The notes beneath the pieces were generated by a model. That model had not been told where the DNA came from, ran no database searches, and was given only the letters and a program-made list of their open reading frames with translations. This document shows positions 1 to 7,998 of a stretch of DNA of 64,000 nucleotides, piece after piece. The position numbers were made by a program, and so were the translations under genes. Where the stretch lies: positions 930,001 to 994,000 of the forward strand of contig NZ_CP040814.1 in the NCBI RefSeq assembly GCF_019443965.1. The letters run 5' to 3'. Positions within the stretch are counted from its first letter, which is position 1. Every line of letters starts with the position of its first letter. This DNA is from Salinibacterium sp. M195. GTDB taxonomy: Bacteria > Actinomycetota > Actinomycetes > Actinomycetales > Microbacteriaceae.

Positions 1-834
1 GGTCTGGTAACCAGCAGTGACCCGGATGCCACCAGCGGCGCCCACAGCGAGACCCGCGTGAACTGCGAGCCCATTGTCGGGTCGCACCCCAACGGCCGCA
101 ACGACGACGTTCGCCGCAACGCTAGAGCCGTCACTGAGTTGGACGGTGGAGTCATGCACCGCAACAGCTTCGGTGCCGAGCCGCAGGTCGACGCCGTTCT
201 CGCGCAGGTGCGCTTCGACGGGGGTGACCATTTCGGAATCAAGAGTGCCGAGTACGTGGGCCGGGCGCTGCACGAGGGTGACTTTGAGGCCGCGCTTGGC
301 GAGGTTCTCCGCCATCTCGACGCCGATGTAGCCGGCGCCCAAGACGACGACGTTCGCGGTCGCGGGGTCGAGATCGCCGAGAGAAGAGTGGAGGGCGTCA
401 ACGTCTTCGATGTTGCGGAGCACGAGCATCCGCTCACTGCTGGGGATCGCCGGAAGCGTGGCGCTCGCGCCGGTAGCAATGACGAGTTCGTCGAAACGTT
501 CGGTGCTTGTGGTGTCGTCGACGCTGTTGTGCACGGTGATGGTGCGCCCACTGGGGCTGATAGCGGTGACGTTGTGGTTGACGCGAACGTCGAGGCCGAA
601 GCGGCTGCCGAGGCTGGCCGGGGTTTGGAGGAGCAGTTCGTCGCGTTCGGTGATGACCCCGCCGAGGTAATAGGCAAGGCCGCAGTTGGCGAAGGAGACG
701 TGACCGCTGCGCTCGAAGATGATAATTTCGGCGTGCTCATCGCGGCGTCGCATGCGTGTGGCGAAGGACATTCCGGCGGCGACTCCACCAATAACGAGGA
801 TGCGGCGAGTACGGTCTGTAGTGCTGGTAGTCAT
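1..834 (-). CDS. FAD/NAD(P)-dependent oxidoreductase, CoA-disulfide reductase-like (partial, 3' end off the window)
   Basis: Reading the minus strand from an ATG at 834 gives an open frame through the left edge (about 278 residues seen). The N-terminus has the dinucleotide-binding pattern VIGGVAAGMS, then a SFANCGLAYY motif with Cys at about residue 51; this matches the CxxY active-site signature of CoA-disulfide reductases/NADH oxidases, which reduce low-molecular-weight or per-sulfides using NAD(P)H. A second nucleotide-binding motif (VVVLGAGYIGVEMAE) lies near residue 155. Whether a C-terminal rhodanese domain follows, as in several relatives, cannot be seen. A CsoR/CstR-type operator lies only 7 bp upstream of the start codon, so control by a copper- or persulfide-sensing repressor is likely. 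The exact substrate is an inference. Confidence 0.8.
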   Translation of the reverse strand, partial: MTTSTTDRTRRILVIGGVAAGMSFATRMRRRDEHAEIIIFERSGHVSFANCGLAYYLGGVITERDELLLQTPASLGSRFGLDVRVNHNVTAISPSGRTITVHNSVDDTTSTERFDELVIATGASATLPAIPSSERMLVLRNIEDVDALHSSLGDLDPATANVVVLGAGYIGVEMAENLAKRGLKVTLVQRPAHVLGTLDSEMVTPVEAHLRENGVDLRLGTEAVAVHDSTVQLSDGSSVAANVVVAAVGVRPDNGLAVHAGLAVGAAGGIRVTAGYQT

Positions 835-841
835 TCGCCAA

Positions 842-861
842 GCATACCCCTGGGGGTATGC
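842..861. promoter_or_regulatory. CsoR/CstR-family operator before the flavoenzyme gene
   Basis: Near-perfect palindrome with core ATACCCC-T-GGGGGTAT between the divergent flavoenzyme and 974 genes. It has the G/C-tract-flanked-by-AT design of CsoR/CstR/FrmR-family operators. It closely resembles the site in front of csoR at 43158-43176 but its spacer is one base shorter. It lies immediately before the minus-strand start codon, so repression of that gene is the simplest reading. Confidence 0.65.
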
Positions 862-973
862 GGAAAGCGAACTGCAGGGACGCCTGGGCATCGTGGGGTG
901 CTGATTTTACGTCGAAAGTGCGAGCATTCTTCGTTACGAGTACCTACGATGGAAATACGACCAAGGGAGCATC

Positions 974-1585
974 GTGGCAGCAGATGGCAAGAAAATTGAC
1001 CCTCGATTCGACCCGGCGTTTCAACGCGGGTATCCGAATGGCCCACAAGCTGGGCAATCAGACGCTGTTCGAGCATCGCGAACGGTAGACGCCCTTCGAG
1101 GCGACGCCGCCGAATCCCAGTACTCTCGGACGCCGAGCCAACCGCCGTCGACAGCTCAGGCTGCCCAGGAAGCTCAGGCTGGACAGCCGACCGCTAGCCC
1201 GACATCCAGCCGAAGCACCACTGCGGTCGCCCCCGAAGGAAACCCCGCACCGTTCGGCGACGAGCAGCTGGCGCCGCAATCGCACTATGTGGATGACGCG
1301 GGTGCGCTCGCCGAGATTGCCCCGGCGCCGACGCGCAAGAGCCTCGCGCGCAACCCCTGGATCTACGTGCTCTGGCTGGTCGGCGTTATCGGTGTGGCGG
1401 TCGGTGCGGGTGTCCAAGTGTGGACCTACGCGGTCTACTACCGCTCCAACGGGCCCGTACTAACCGGGTTCGATTGGATTCAAGGATTGCAGGCGGCTTC
1501 GCCAGCGATGTCGCAGGTCGGAGCGATCTGTATCGGGTTCGCTCTGCTCGTGCACGCCCTCAACTGGATGCGCAACAACCAGTGA
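974..1585 (+). CDS. Hypothetical membrane protein with Ala/Gln/Pro-rich N-terminus
   Basis: 203 aa from a GTG at 974 preceded by an AAGGGAG ribosome site at 962-968. The first 120 residues are low-complexity and hydrophilic (Ala, Gln, Pro, Ser, Thr rich). Two hydrophobic segments follow at roughly 129-152 and 181-197, so the protein is probably a two-pass membrane protein with a long disordered cytoplasmic N-terminus. I recognise no named family; its role is unknown. It is a single gene, followed by tRNA-Ser on the same strand. Confidence 0.7.
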   Translation: MAADGKKIDPRFDPAFQRGYPNGPQAGQSDAVRASRTVDALRGDAAESQYSRTPSQPPSTAQAAQEAQAGQPTASPTSSRSTTAVAPEGNPAPFGDEQLAPQSHYVDDAGALAEIAPAPTRKSLARNPWIYVLWLVGVIGVAVGAGVQVWTYAVYYRSNGPVLTGFDWIQGLQAASPAMSQVGAICIGFALLVHALNWMRNNQ

Positions 1586-1621
1586 ACGCACCACCCCGAG
1601 ATCTGTACTAAACTCTCTCCC

Positions 1622-1711
1622 GGTACCGTGTCCGAGCGGCCGAAGGTGCAACTCTCGAAAAGTTGTGTGTGTGAAAGCGCACCGTGGGTTCAAATCCCAC
1701 CGGTACCGCCA
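1622..1711 (+). tRNA. tRNA-Ser(CGA)
   Basis: Acceptor stem GGTACCG (1622-1628) pairs with CGGTACC (1701-1707), followed by discriminator G and an encoded CCA (1709-1711). The anticodon stem CAACT/AGTTG encloses loop CTCGAAA, giving anticodon CGA (1656-1658), which reads UCG serine codons. The T arm is GTGGG-TTCAAAT-CCCAC. The long variable arm (about 1666-1681) is typical of class II tRNA-Ser. Confidence 0.95.
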
Positions 1712-1713
1712 AA

Positions 1714-1751
1714 GAAAAGCCCCGCATTCCGAGTGAATGCGGGGCTTTTCT
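1714..1751 (+). terminator. Rho-independent terminator after tRNA-Ser
   Basis: Stem GAAAAGCCCCGCATTC pairs with the matching arm ending GCGGGGCTTTTC, followed by a T-rich run. It starts within three bases of the tRNA CCA end. Confidence 0.9.
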
Positions 1752-1785
1752 GTTTCTGTTTACAGCGCGCCCGGCCCGCACCAAA

Positions 1786-1828
1786 GTGACCCCGAAATGA
1801 GGGGCAACGGCCTCATTTTGGGGGTCAC
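1786..1828. repeat. Long near-perfect hairpin between tRNA-Ser and the CAP/CWB2 gene
   Basis: A 17/18-nt inverted repeat, GTGACCCC-GAAATGAGG against CCTCATTTTGGGGGTCAC, encloses an 8-nt loop GGCAACGG. It sits 35 bp after the tRNA terminator and 57 bp before the next start codon. It has no T-tract, so it is less terminator-like than the preceding hairpin. It could be a 5'-leader structure of the 1885 gene or a mobile-element footprint; the sequence does not decide. Confidence 0.6.
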
Positions 1829-1884
1829 AATGCAGTATTTGTCCCCCGATCGCCCCCGGAAGAGGGGACTATACGGTCGCTAAC

Positions 1885-3324
1885 GTGTCGCGTAGCGTTC
1901 ACTTCGTGGGGAAAACCGGGGGGTTTCGAGCGCGGCGCACAGTCGTCCGCGCGTTTGGCATGCTGACGATTCTGGGAGTGCTGGCTACTGGCTTGGCGCT
2001 TTCGGCGCCGTCGCCAGCAGTTGCCGCAGGTGAGAGCACGATTCTCGCGCTCGTGAACCAGGCGAGAGCCGCGGAGGGTCGTGGGCCGCTCAAGCTCAAC
2101 TCCGCGATGAGTTCCGTTTCTCTTGCGTGGGCGAACCAGATGGCCGCCAACGGCGCGATGACGCACAACCCGAGTTACTCGAGCCAGATTCCGAGCGGCT
2201 GGACCCGCGCAGCAGAAAATGTTGCGCGAGGGTGGTCATCCCCTGAAGCCGTGCACGAGGCGTGGATGAACTCTCCTAGTCACCGAACGAACATCATGGG
2301 TGACTACACCGAGATGGGCATCGCCTTCATCACCTCAGGCGGAAGCACTTGGGCCGTTGAGAACTTTGGCAAGTACGGGGCAAGCGTTGCCGCTCCCGCT
2401 CCGGCACCAGTAACTGCCGTCGGCGTCGATCGCTTGTCTGGCTCGAACCGCTACGCGACCGCTGTGGCTATTTCCCGGGAATATGACCCTGGGGTTAGCG
2501 TCGTCTACGTCGCAACAGGCACGAACTACCCGGACGCTCTGAGCGCAGCCCCTGCGGCAGCGAAGCAGGGTGGGCCGCTTCTTCTCACGCCTCCCACCGG
2601 AGTGCCGAGCTATGTTCGCGCAGAGATTCAGCGCCTGCGTCCTGACCTCATTGTCGTTGTTGGCGGAACGAGTGTTCTGTCAAACGGCATTTACGCACAG
2701 CTTGCGGGGCTGGCTCCGCGCATCCGTCGTGATGGGGGCTCTAACCGCTACGAAACTTCACGAATCGTTATTGAGCGAGCCTTCACTGACCCAGTCGAGA
2801 AGGCTTTCTTCGCGACCGGTGCCAACTTCCCCGATGCCCTGAGTGCAAGCGCTGCCGCGGGAAATACCAGCAGCCCTGTGTTCCTCATCAACGGAACCGG
2901 CAGCGGAATCGATGCCGCAACTGCCGCTCTCATCAAGAAACTCGGAGTCACCTCGGCGGTAATTGCGGGCGGGACTGGCGTTGTTTCGACTCGTATGGAG
3001 CAGTCGCTTCGCGCACAGCGTGGTCTGGACACGGTTGAGCGGTACGCCGGAACGAACCGGTACACGACGTCGAGCAGGATCAACAGTTTGAGTTTCGACG
3101 AGGCGCCACAGGTATTCTTTGCCGTCGGAACCGGATTCGCGGATGCCCTGGCAGGCGCTGCCCTCGCCGGCTTCAACTCTGCTCCGCTCTATGTTGTGCC
3201 CGGAAACTGCGTGCCAAAAGATGTCGTCAGTGACCTCAAGGCTTACGAAACCACCAACCGGGTCTTGCTCGGAGGCACCGGAGTTCTCGGTAATGGAGTC
3301 GTCACCCTAACGCCCTGCCGCTAA
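1885..3324 (+). CDS. Secreted CAP (SCP-like) domain protein with cell-wall-binding repeats 2
   Basis: 479 aa. An N-terminal export signal (basic residues to about 22, hydrophobic core 23-41, AVAA cleavage site near 48) is followed by a CAP/SCP domain at about 51-163. That domain shows His94, ENVA at 111-114 and SPSHRTNI at 130-137, the usual CAP cavity residues. After an Ala/Pro linker come three CWB2 repeats (for example RLSGSNRYATAVAIS at 183), which non-covalently anchor proteins to wall polymers. The product is likely a surface protein binding the envelope; CAP domains have varied roles and no enzyme activity is claimed. The start is a GTG with no strong ribosome site. The last codons lie in a 29-bp sequence that recurs at 7970-7998. 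Confidence 0.88.
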   Translation: MSRSVHFVGKTGGFRARRTVVRAFGMLTILGVLATGLALSAPSPAVAAGESTILALVNQARAAEGRGPLKLNSAMSSVSLAWANQMAANGAMTHNPSYSSQIPSGWTRAAENVARGWSSPEAVHEAWMNSPSHRTNIMGDYTEMGIAFITSGGSTWAVENFGKYGASVAAPAPAPVTAVGVDRLSGSNRYATAVAISREYDPGVSVVYVATGTNYPDALSAAPAAAKQGGPLLLTPPTGVPSYVRAEIQRLRPDLIVVVGGTSVLSNGIYAQLAGLAPRIRRDGGSNRYETSRIVIERAFTDPVEKAFFATGANFPDALSASAAAGNTSSPVFLINGTGSGIDAATAALIKKLGVTSAVIAGGTGVVSTRMEQSLRAQRGLDTVERYAGTNRYTTSSRINSLSFDEAPQVFFAVGTGFADALAGAALAGFNSAPLYVVPGNCVPKDVVSDLKAYETTNRVLLGGTGVLGNGVVTLTPCR

Positions 3325-3326
3325 CT
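3298..3326. repeat. 29-bp direct repeat, copy A (3' end of CAP/CWB2 gene)
   Basis: Encodes the final VVTLTPCR and stop of the 1885-3324 gene. It matches 7970-7998 at 28 of 29 positions in the same orientation. The two copies bracket 4.64 kb containing the DUF11 surface protein and the EspR-like regulator, the layout expected of an insertion or duplication boundary. Confidence 0.75.
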
Positions 3327-3736
3327 TTGGCGTGACCTCGCAGTAGCCCTCCGTGGGCGACGCGTATTCCCTTTGTCGCTGTGGTGCCGGCTCGGTGCTG
3401 CCTGGCGCGCTGGTGACCGCGCAAGTCGCGGCCGTGATTGCGTCGACGCGCGGGCGGATTTCACCCGCTACTTCACCCCGGCTACCGGAATAAGTAAGGC
3501 AACCTTGAACCTAGGTCGCTCGTAGGCACGCTTCTCGGGGAGGGGGAGCGAGGCGCTACGCGGGGCTTATGCGCAATCAGGTTTGTTCTCATGTGCTGCG
3601 ACCCCAACCTTGCTGGATAATCGTGCGCCCTGAGACCGATAGCCTTGTGTGAAACATGTGTGAAAGCTGGGTTTCCAGCACAAAGTGTCACCACCAGCAC
3701 AAAGTGACACGAAAAGGTTTCGAGGGGGAACTGAAA
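3327..3736 (+). other. 410-bp intergenic leader region before the surface protein
   Basis: No gene-like frame with a credible start is seen. A frame runs upstream of 3737 to an ATG at 3656, but its extra 27 residues look unlike a signal peptide and lack a ribosome site. The interval contains the tandem 19-bp element at 3675-3710 and a GAGGGGG ribosome site at 3722-3728. Confidence 0.6.
3675..3710. repeat. Tandem CCAGCACAAAGTG element, possible operator
   Basis: CCAGCACAAAGTG occurs at 3675-3687 and 3694-3706, 19 bp apart. The bases after each AAA read GTGTCAC (3685-3691) and GTGACAC (3704-3710), forming an inverted pair. Its position 27-62 bp before the start codon of the giant surface protein suggests a regulator site or leader structure; its function is inferred only. 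Confidence 0.45.
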
Positions 3737-6700
3737 ATGTTTGAAAAAGTGGATCACGCGAGCCGAGGGACCAAATCTCGACGTGGGAAGAGGTTCCGAA
3801 CGAAGCGACAACGCACAGCAGCGCTGTCAGTCGCCGTGATTGCCGCTATCGCGACAAGCGCCCTGATCCCCGTTTCAGCGATGGCCGCGTCGGTGTCGGA
3901 AATAACGACAGCATGGGCCGCGGGCACGCCGGCTTCCTCGCGGGTGGGCGAGGTTGTTACGGCCGAGGTGCGAATCAATGTCAACGATGATCAGGCTGCT
4001 CCCGGGAACGCCGACGTCGATAATTTCACGGCGACGTTCACAACGGCGAACGGCAAGTTCACCGAGATTCCGGATATTTGCGAGGTCACAGGGGTCAGCC
4101 CCCTCTCGAGCATTTCTGCTGATGGGTTCACGCTGCTGTGCAACCTTGGTACGCAGGCTCAGGGCACCGCGCTAGCGGTGCAAGTTCCCATCCAAGTGGA
4201 GACTCGGGGTGAGGTCACCTTTGACGCTTCCGTCGATGGCGTAACGGCACCGCAACTTACGCACGAAGTCGTTACCCCGTTCATGATGGACCTCACTTTG
4301 ACCGGCCCTTCGGGCATCCAGACTCGAAGCGGTGACAACCGAATCATGCAATTTGAGTGGACGCTCAACTGGGGCGATGGCGGCGATGTGGGGCCAGCGA
4401 CCGCGAGCTATGTGCTCACGGTTGTGCCTACGGTGGGGACTCTCACCAACGTCTATGCCTGCTCTGCGTTTGATGACGTGGTCGGGTCCGGGCATCCGAA
4501 CTCAGGGCCCGGATCGGCTCCGGAGCGCACCGCGCCGACGGCTACCTGTGCGATCACACCGATCGATGCAAGCCACGTCCGGATGACCCTCACAGATATC
4601 GACTATTCGCTTGCTCAGGTTCCTACTGAGACGTCTGGTGGTAAGTCCCTTCCCGTTGATCGCATCGCTGTTGCCAGTGGCAAGTTCACTGTGAATGTCG
4701 ACTCTTCGGCAAATGGCAGCGTCGCGATCACAGCGGATACCCCGACCTACACCTCCACCAATGGAGAAACTTCGGTCGACGACGAGGACAACAACGTGAC
4801 CTCGAAGGCGTGGCTGAACCGCGGTCTCTGGATCTCATCGTGGAACCGGTACGCCACCGGAGCCGGAGGAAGCCCGTTCGATGACACCTATCGGGTTGCT
4901 CGGGGCACAGATGTGCGCTCGTCCACTTACTTCGATCAGGCTCTGCAGGACTACGCTCTATCGGATGCTCAGAATGTCGGACTCTGCACGATCATCGACA
5001 GCAAATACGCCGATTACCGGAATGTCTCGATCCAGAGCGCTCCCAGCGGAACTGTTCCCACTGGCAACGTCTTCAGATGGTACGTCGGGAGCACGCAGGC
5101 AGCGCTTGATCCAAGTAGCGCGAGCTACGACCCTGGTGCGATCAGTAACTGCGGCCAGCTGTCTGGCGGCTCATGGGTCTTGACAGAGCCGACTGATAAG
5201 TCGACTGTTCAGGCCGTGAATGCGTTGATGCCGTATGGCTCGGTGAAGAACAACCTCACGACGCAGATGTTCGTCGGTCAGTCAATCCACGCTGACACCC
5301 CCATCGGTATGGATGTGTGGCAATTCAGCAACTACTTCATCGGTGGAGAGGGCTGGTACCCGGCGGACTCGAACGCTGGAGTGATTACTCCTGTTGCTGA
5401 TGCTCGCTACACGCACACGAACGGCTACCGGGACATTCTGCGCGTCGTTGGGGTGACACCCGATCTTCAGAAGAGTGTCGATTCCACAGTGCTTGCTTCG
5501 GGGGCGCCAGCTACGTTCACGCTCGCGTATTCCGCAAACGGCGCCTCGGCGCCTGCCACTGTCGACGATTACACGATCGTGGACAACCTTCCCGCTGGTC
5601 TTACTTACGTCGCTGGCTCCGGTTCACCAGAGCCAGTAGTCACCACCGACAGCGGGCACCAGGTCCTCACGTGGGTTCTTGACGGCGTTGCGACTAACGC
5701 TGAGCACACGATCAGCTACCAGGCAAGAGCGAATGACAGTGCGACACCTGGGCAGCGCCTCACGAATACTGCCACGGCGACCGTTCAGAGCCGTACCTCA
5801 GCTGAAGCTTCAGCTGTTGTCACAATCGCGATCGGCGGCCGCACGATTATTGGGAAGTCTGCCGACCAGGCTCTGATCCCGAACGTCGCCGGCGATGGTG
5901 TCGGTTCGGGCTCATGGACGATCACGCTGCGCTCGGAAGACCCGACCGCGCAGACCTTCACTGATGTGATCGATATTCTGCCGTACAACGGCGACAGTCG
6001 TGGTACCAGCATCACCGGTACCTATGCGGTTACAGACGTGAATGCCAGCGGTGACGCTGTGTACTACAGCACGGCCACTCCCGGAGCACTCAGCGACGAC
6101 CCGGGCCACGCGAGCAATGGCGCGGCCGGAGACGCGAGCGGCAACACGGTTGGTTGGACAACAACTAAGCCGAGCGACGAGACATCCATCACTGCTGTGC
6201 GTGTTATCGGCGGAGAGCTCCTTCCCGGAGCAACCCGTTCGTTCCAGATCGTCATTCTGACTGATGATGTTAGTGGCGGCGACATTCTCGTCAACCGAGC
6301 TCAGGGTAGGGCGTCTCATACCGAGTTGGTCATGCGCACCTCGGCCCCGACCGCGGTGTCTCAGCAGTATGCGTACGATCTGAAGAAGTACGTTATGGGT
6401 ACTGATGGTCTCTGGCATGATGCGGAGGACACCAACGACGCTGACTGGCCGATGCTTCGCCCGGGTGCGACAGCAGAATACAAGTTTGTTGTGACCAACA
6501 CTGGTCAGGGCGATCTGGCGGACATCTCCGTAACCGACCCGCTTCTTGGGGTCGATTGGGACATTGCGAGCCTCGACGCTGGAGACTCCGTTGAGTCGGA
6601 TGTTTACGAGTACGAGATAACCGATAGCACGCCGAGCCCGCTTCGAAACGAAGCATGTGCCACGGCACCGCTGCCGGGGGACTCTTCGCAGGCTGAGCTT

Positions 6701-7258
6701 GTTCAGCCGTGTGACGAAGCCAACATCACTATTGGCGGCTACACGGTCTCCAAAACGAGCGACCCGGTGTCGGGATCGACACTCCCGATTGGCGGTGTCA
6801 TCGAGTACACAGTCGAGGTAGCCCATGTGGGTGAAGCAGATGTTCTAGCTTCGTTCGATGACGACCTCAGCGCAGTTATGGATGACGCAACGTACAACGG
6901 TGACGCGGCAGCTACTGCTGGCAATGTTGCCGTCCTCGGCGACACCCTCAGCTGGGATGGCGCTCTGACTAAGGGCGACGTTGTCAGAGTTACCTACTCA
7001 GTCACCGTGACCGGAGCAGGCGACCGTGTGCTCACGAACGTAGTTGTGCCGACGACGGATGAGGGAACCTGTGTTGCTGCTCCTGACGAGAACGCGGATT
7101 GCACCACGACGCATCGCGTCCCGCCGGAAACGCCGATATCGACTGGATTGGCCTTCACAGGGCAGAACCTCACTATCGGGGGAATAGCGGCAGGTCTACT
7201 CTTGCTGCTCGGCGTGATGCTCGTCGCGAGGCGCCCGAAGAGAGAATCGGCTCTCTAG
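3737..7258 (+). CDS. Large sortase-anchored surface protein with DUF11-type repeats
   Basis: 1173 aa from the ATG at 3737, chosen because a strong GAGGGGG site lies 8 bp upstream and the protein then begins with a Lys/Arg-rich signal peptide ending SAMAAS (about residue 52). The middle has several DUF11-like beta-sandwich repeats, e.g. LQKSVDSTVLASGAPATFT and DYTIVDNLPAGLTYV, typical of long adhesin stalks. The C-terminus has LAFTG (1138-1142), a hydrophobic span and an RRPKR tail; LAXTG signals are used by class E sortases of Actinobacteria. No sortase is encoded in the window. It is probably a wall-linked adhesin or structural surface protein. It is followed by a strong terminator. Confidence 0.85.
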   Translation: MFEKVDHASRGTKSRRGKRFRTKRQRTAALSVAVIAAIATSALIPVSAMAASVSEITTAWAAGTPASSRVGEVVTAEVRINVNDDQAAPGNADVDNFTATFTTANGKFTEIPDICEVTGVSPLSSISADGFTLLCNLGTQAQGTALAVQVPIQVETRGEVTFDASVDGVTAPQLTHEVVTPFMMDLTLTGPSGIQTRSGDNRIMQFEWTLNWGDGGDVGPATASYVLTVVPTVGTLTNVYACSAFDDVVGSGHPNSGPGSAPERTAPTATCAITPIDASHVRMTLTDIDYSLAQVPTETSGGKSLPVDRIAVASGKFTVNVDSSANGSVAITADTPTYTSTNGETSVDDEDNNVTSKAWLNRGLWISSWNRYATGAGGSPFDDTYRVARGTDVRSSTYFDQALQDYALSDAQNVGLCTIIDSKYADYRNVSIQSAPSGTVPTGNVFRWYVGSTQAALDPSSASYDPGAISNCGQLSGGSWVLTEPTDKSTVQAVNALMPYGSVKNNLTTQMFVGQSIHADTPIGMDVWQFSNYFIGGEGWYPADSNAGVITPVADARYTHTNGYRDILRVVGVTPDLQKSVDSTVLASGAPATFTLAYSANGASAPATVDDYTIVDNLPAGLTYVAGSGSPEPVVTTDSGHQVLTWVLDGVATNAEHTISYQARANDSATPGQRLTNTATATVQSRTSAEASAVVTIAIGGRTIIGKSADQALIPNVAGDGVGSGSWTITLRSEDPTAQTFTDVIDILPYNGDSRGTSITGTYAVTDVNASGDAVYYSTATPGALSDDPGHASNGAAGDASGNTVGWTTTKPSDETSITAVRVIGGELLPGATRSFQIVILTDDVSGGDILVNRAQGRASHTELVMRTSAPTAVSQQYAYDLKKYVMGTDGLWHDAEDTNDADWPMLRPGATAEYKFVVTNTGQGDLADISVTDPLLGVDWDIASLDAGDSVESDVYEYEITDSTPSPLRNEACATAPLPGDSSQAELVQPCDEANITIGGYTVSKTSDPVSGSTLPIGGVIEYTVEVAHVGEADVLASFDDDLSAVMDDATYNGDAAATAGNVAVLGDTLSWDGALTKGDVVRVTYSVTVTGAGDRVLTNVVVPTTDEGTCVAAPDENADCTTTHRVPPETPISTGLAFTGQNLTIGGIAAGLLLLLGVMLVARRPKRESAL

Positions 7259-7273
7259 CTAAACCGGCTCCAT

Positions 7274-7311
7274 AAAGCGCCCGGAACCGCCCTCGCGGTT
7301 CCGGGCGCTTT
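7274..7311 (+). terminator. Rho-independent terminator after the surface-protein gene
   Basis: AAAGCGCCCGGAACCG pairs perfectly with CGGTTCCGGGCGCTTT across a 6-nt loop, 15 bp after the stop codon. Confidence 0.9.
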
Positions 7312-7461
7312 GCTGTCTGCCACCATTCTTCTTACTTGTTGCTCCGTTCCAGGAACACGCACACGCGTCAAACATCTATGAGGCACCCCCCTTTTGAGGG
7401 ATAATGCTCTGCAAGCGGATATTGATGCGAGTTTTCCTAACGAGGAGCTGGAGTTAACCCT

Positions 7462-7905
7462 GTGAGCGAACCCGACCTTGGGCTGCCCTTAGAACGTATT
7501 GCGGAGATCCGGCGAGCTGAGGCCATTGGCCGCAAGATCAATCTCCTGCTCGACGTGATTATGAGCCCCCTCGGTGGCCCGTTCGAGTATTTTGCTGTGC
7601 GCGATCTGGCCAAGCAGCGCACGGGCTACTATCTCTCGCGCACACGATGGTCATTGCTCAAGCACGGCAAGGTGCAGGTCATTCCCGATGAGGCTTTACG
7701 TGCTATCTCCGCGGTATTCGGGGTCGACGAGGGTTATCTGCTCCACGACGACGGCAAGGTTCCCGAGCAAGTCGAGTCTGAGCTGGCGCCATTGCGGACC
7801 ATGCGGCGGCGCGAGGTGCGAAACTTCGCCATTCGCACGCTGGGCCCGGTTGATCCCGCTGCGATGCGAGCGATCGCAAAGATTCTCGACGAGCAGGCTC
7901 ACTAG
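7462..7905 (+). CDS. EspR-like helix-turn-helix regulator
   Basis: 147 aa from a GTG with GGAG 7 bp upstream. An N-terminal extension of about 35 residues precedes an XRE-type HTH (RDLAKQRTGYYLSRTRWSLL, then DEALRAISAVFGVDEGYLL). The C-terminal stretch LAPLRTMRRREVRNFAIRTLGPVDPAA resembles the dimerisation end of Mycobacterium EspR (LCTMRDDGVRRIAMRAHG), a nucleoid-associated regulator of secretion and cell-envelope genes. It sits just downstream of the giant surface protein and inside the 29-bp repeat boundaries, so it may control that gene. Family assignment is from recalled sequence resemblance. Confidence 0.7.
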   Translation: MSEPDLGLPLERIAEIRRAEAIGRKINLLLDVIMSPLGGPFEYFAVRDLAKQRTGYYLSRTRWSLLKHGKVQVIPDEALRAISAVFGVDEGYLLHDDGKVPEQVESELAPLRTMRRREVRNFAIRTLGPVDPAAMRAIAKILDEQAH

Positions 7906-7969
7906 GACAGGCATCTGACCCGTCGACGCCAACGGGATCGCGCGGCGGGTTCGCGAGTGCGTCTATGAG

Positions 7970-7998
7970 GTCGTCACGCTAACGCCCTGCCGCTAACT
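7970..7998. repeat. 29-bp direct repeat, copy B
   Basis: Same orientation and 28/29 identical to 3298-3326. In frame it still spells VVTLTPCR and a stop, but the upstream bases do not match the CWB2 gene. The stop codon of the convergent tetR gene (7993-7995) lies inside it. Confidence 0.75.

Noticed and set aside
58..999. Long plus-strand frame (313 codons) near the left edge
   Set aside because: It is antisense to the flavoenzyme gene whose motifs and start are clear on the minus strand.
3490..3525. DtxR/IdeR iron-box-like string before the surface protein
   Set aside because: The 19-bp consensus does not align without a gap.
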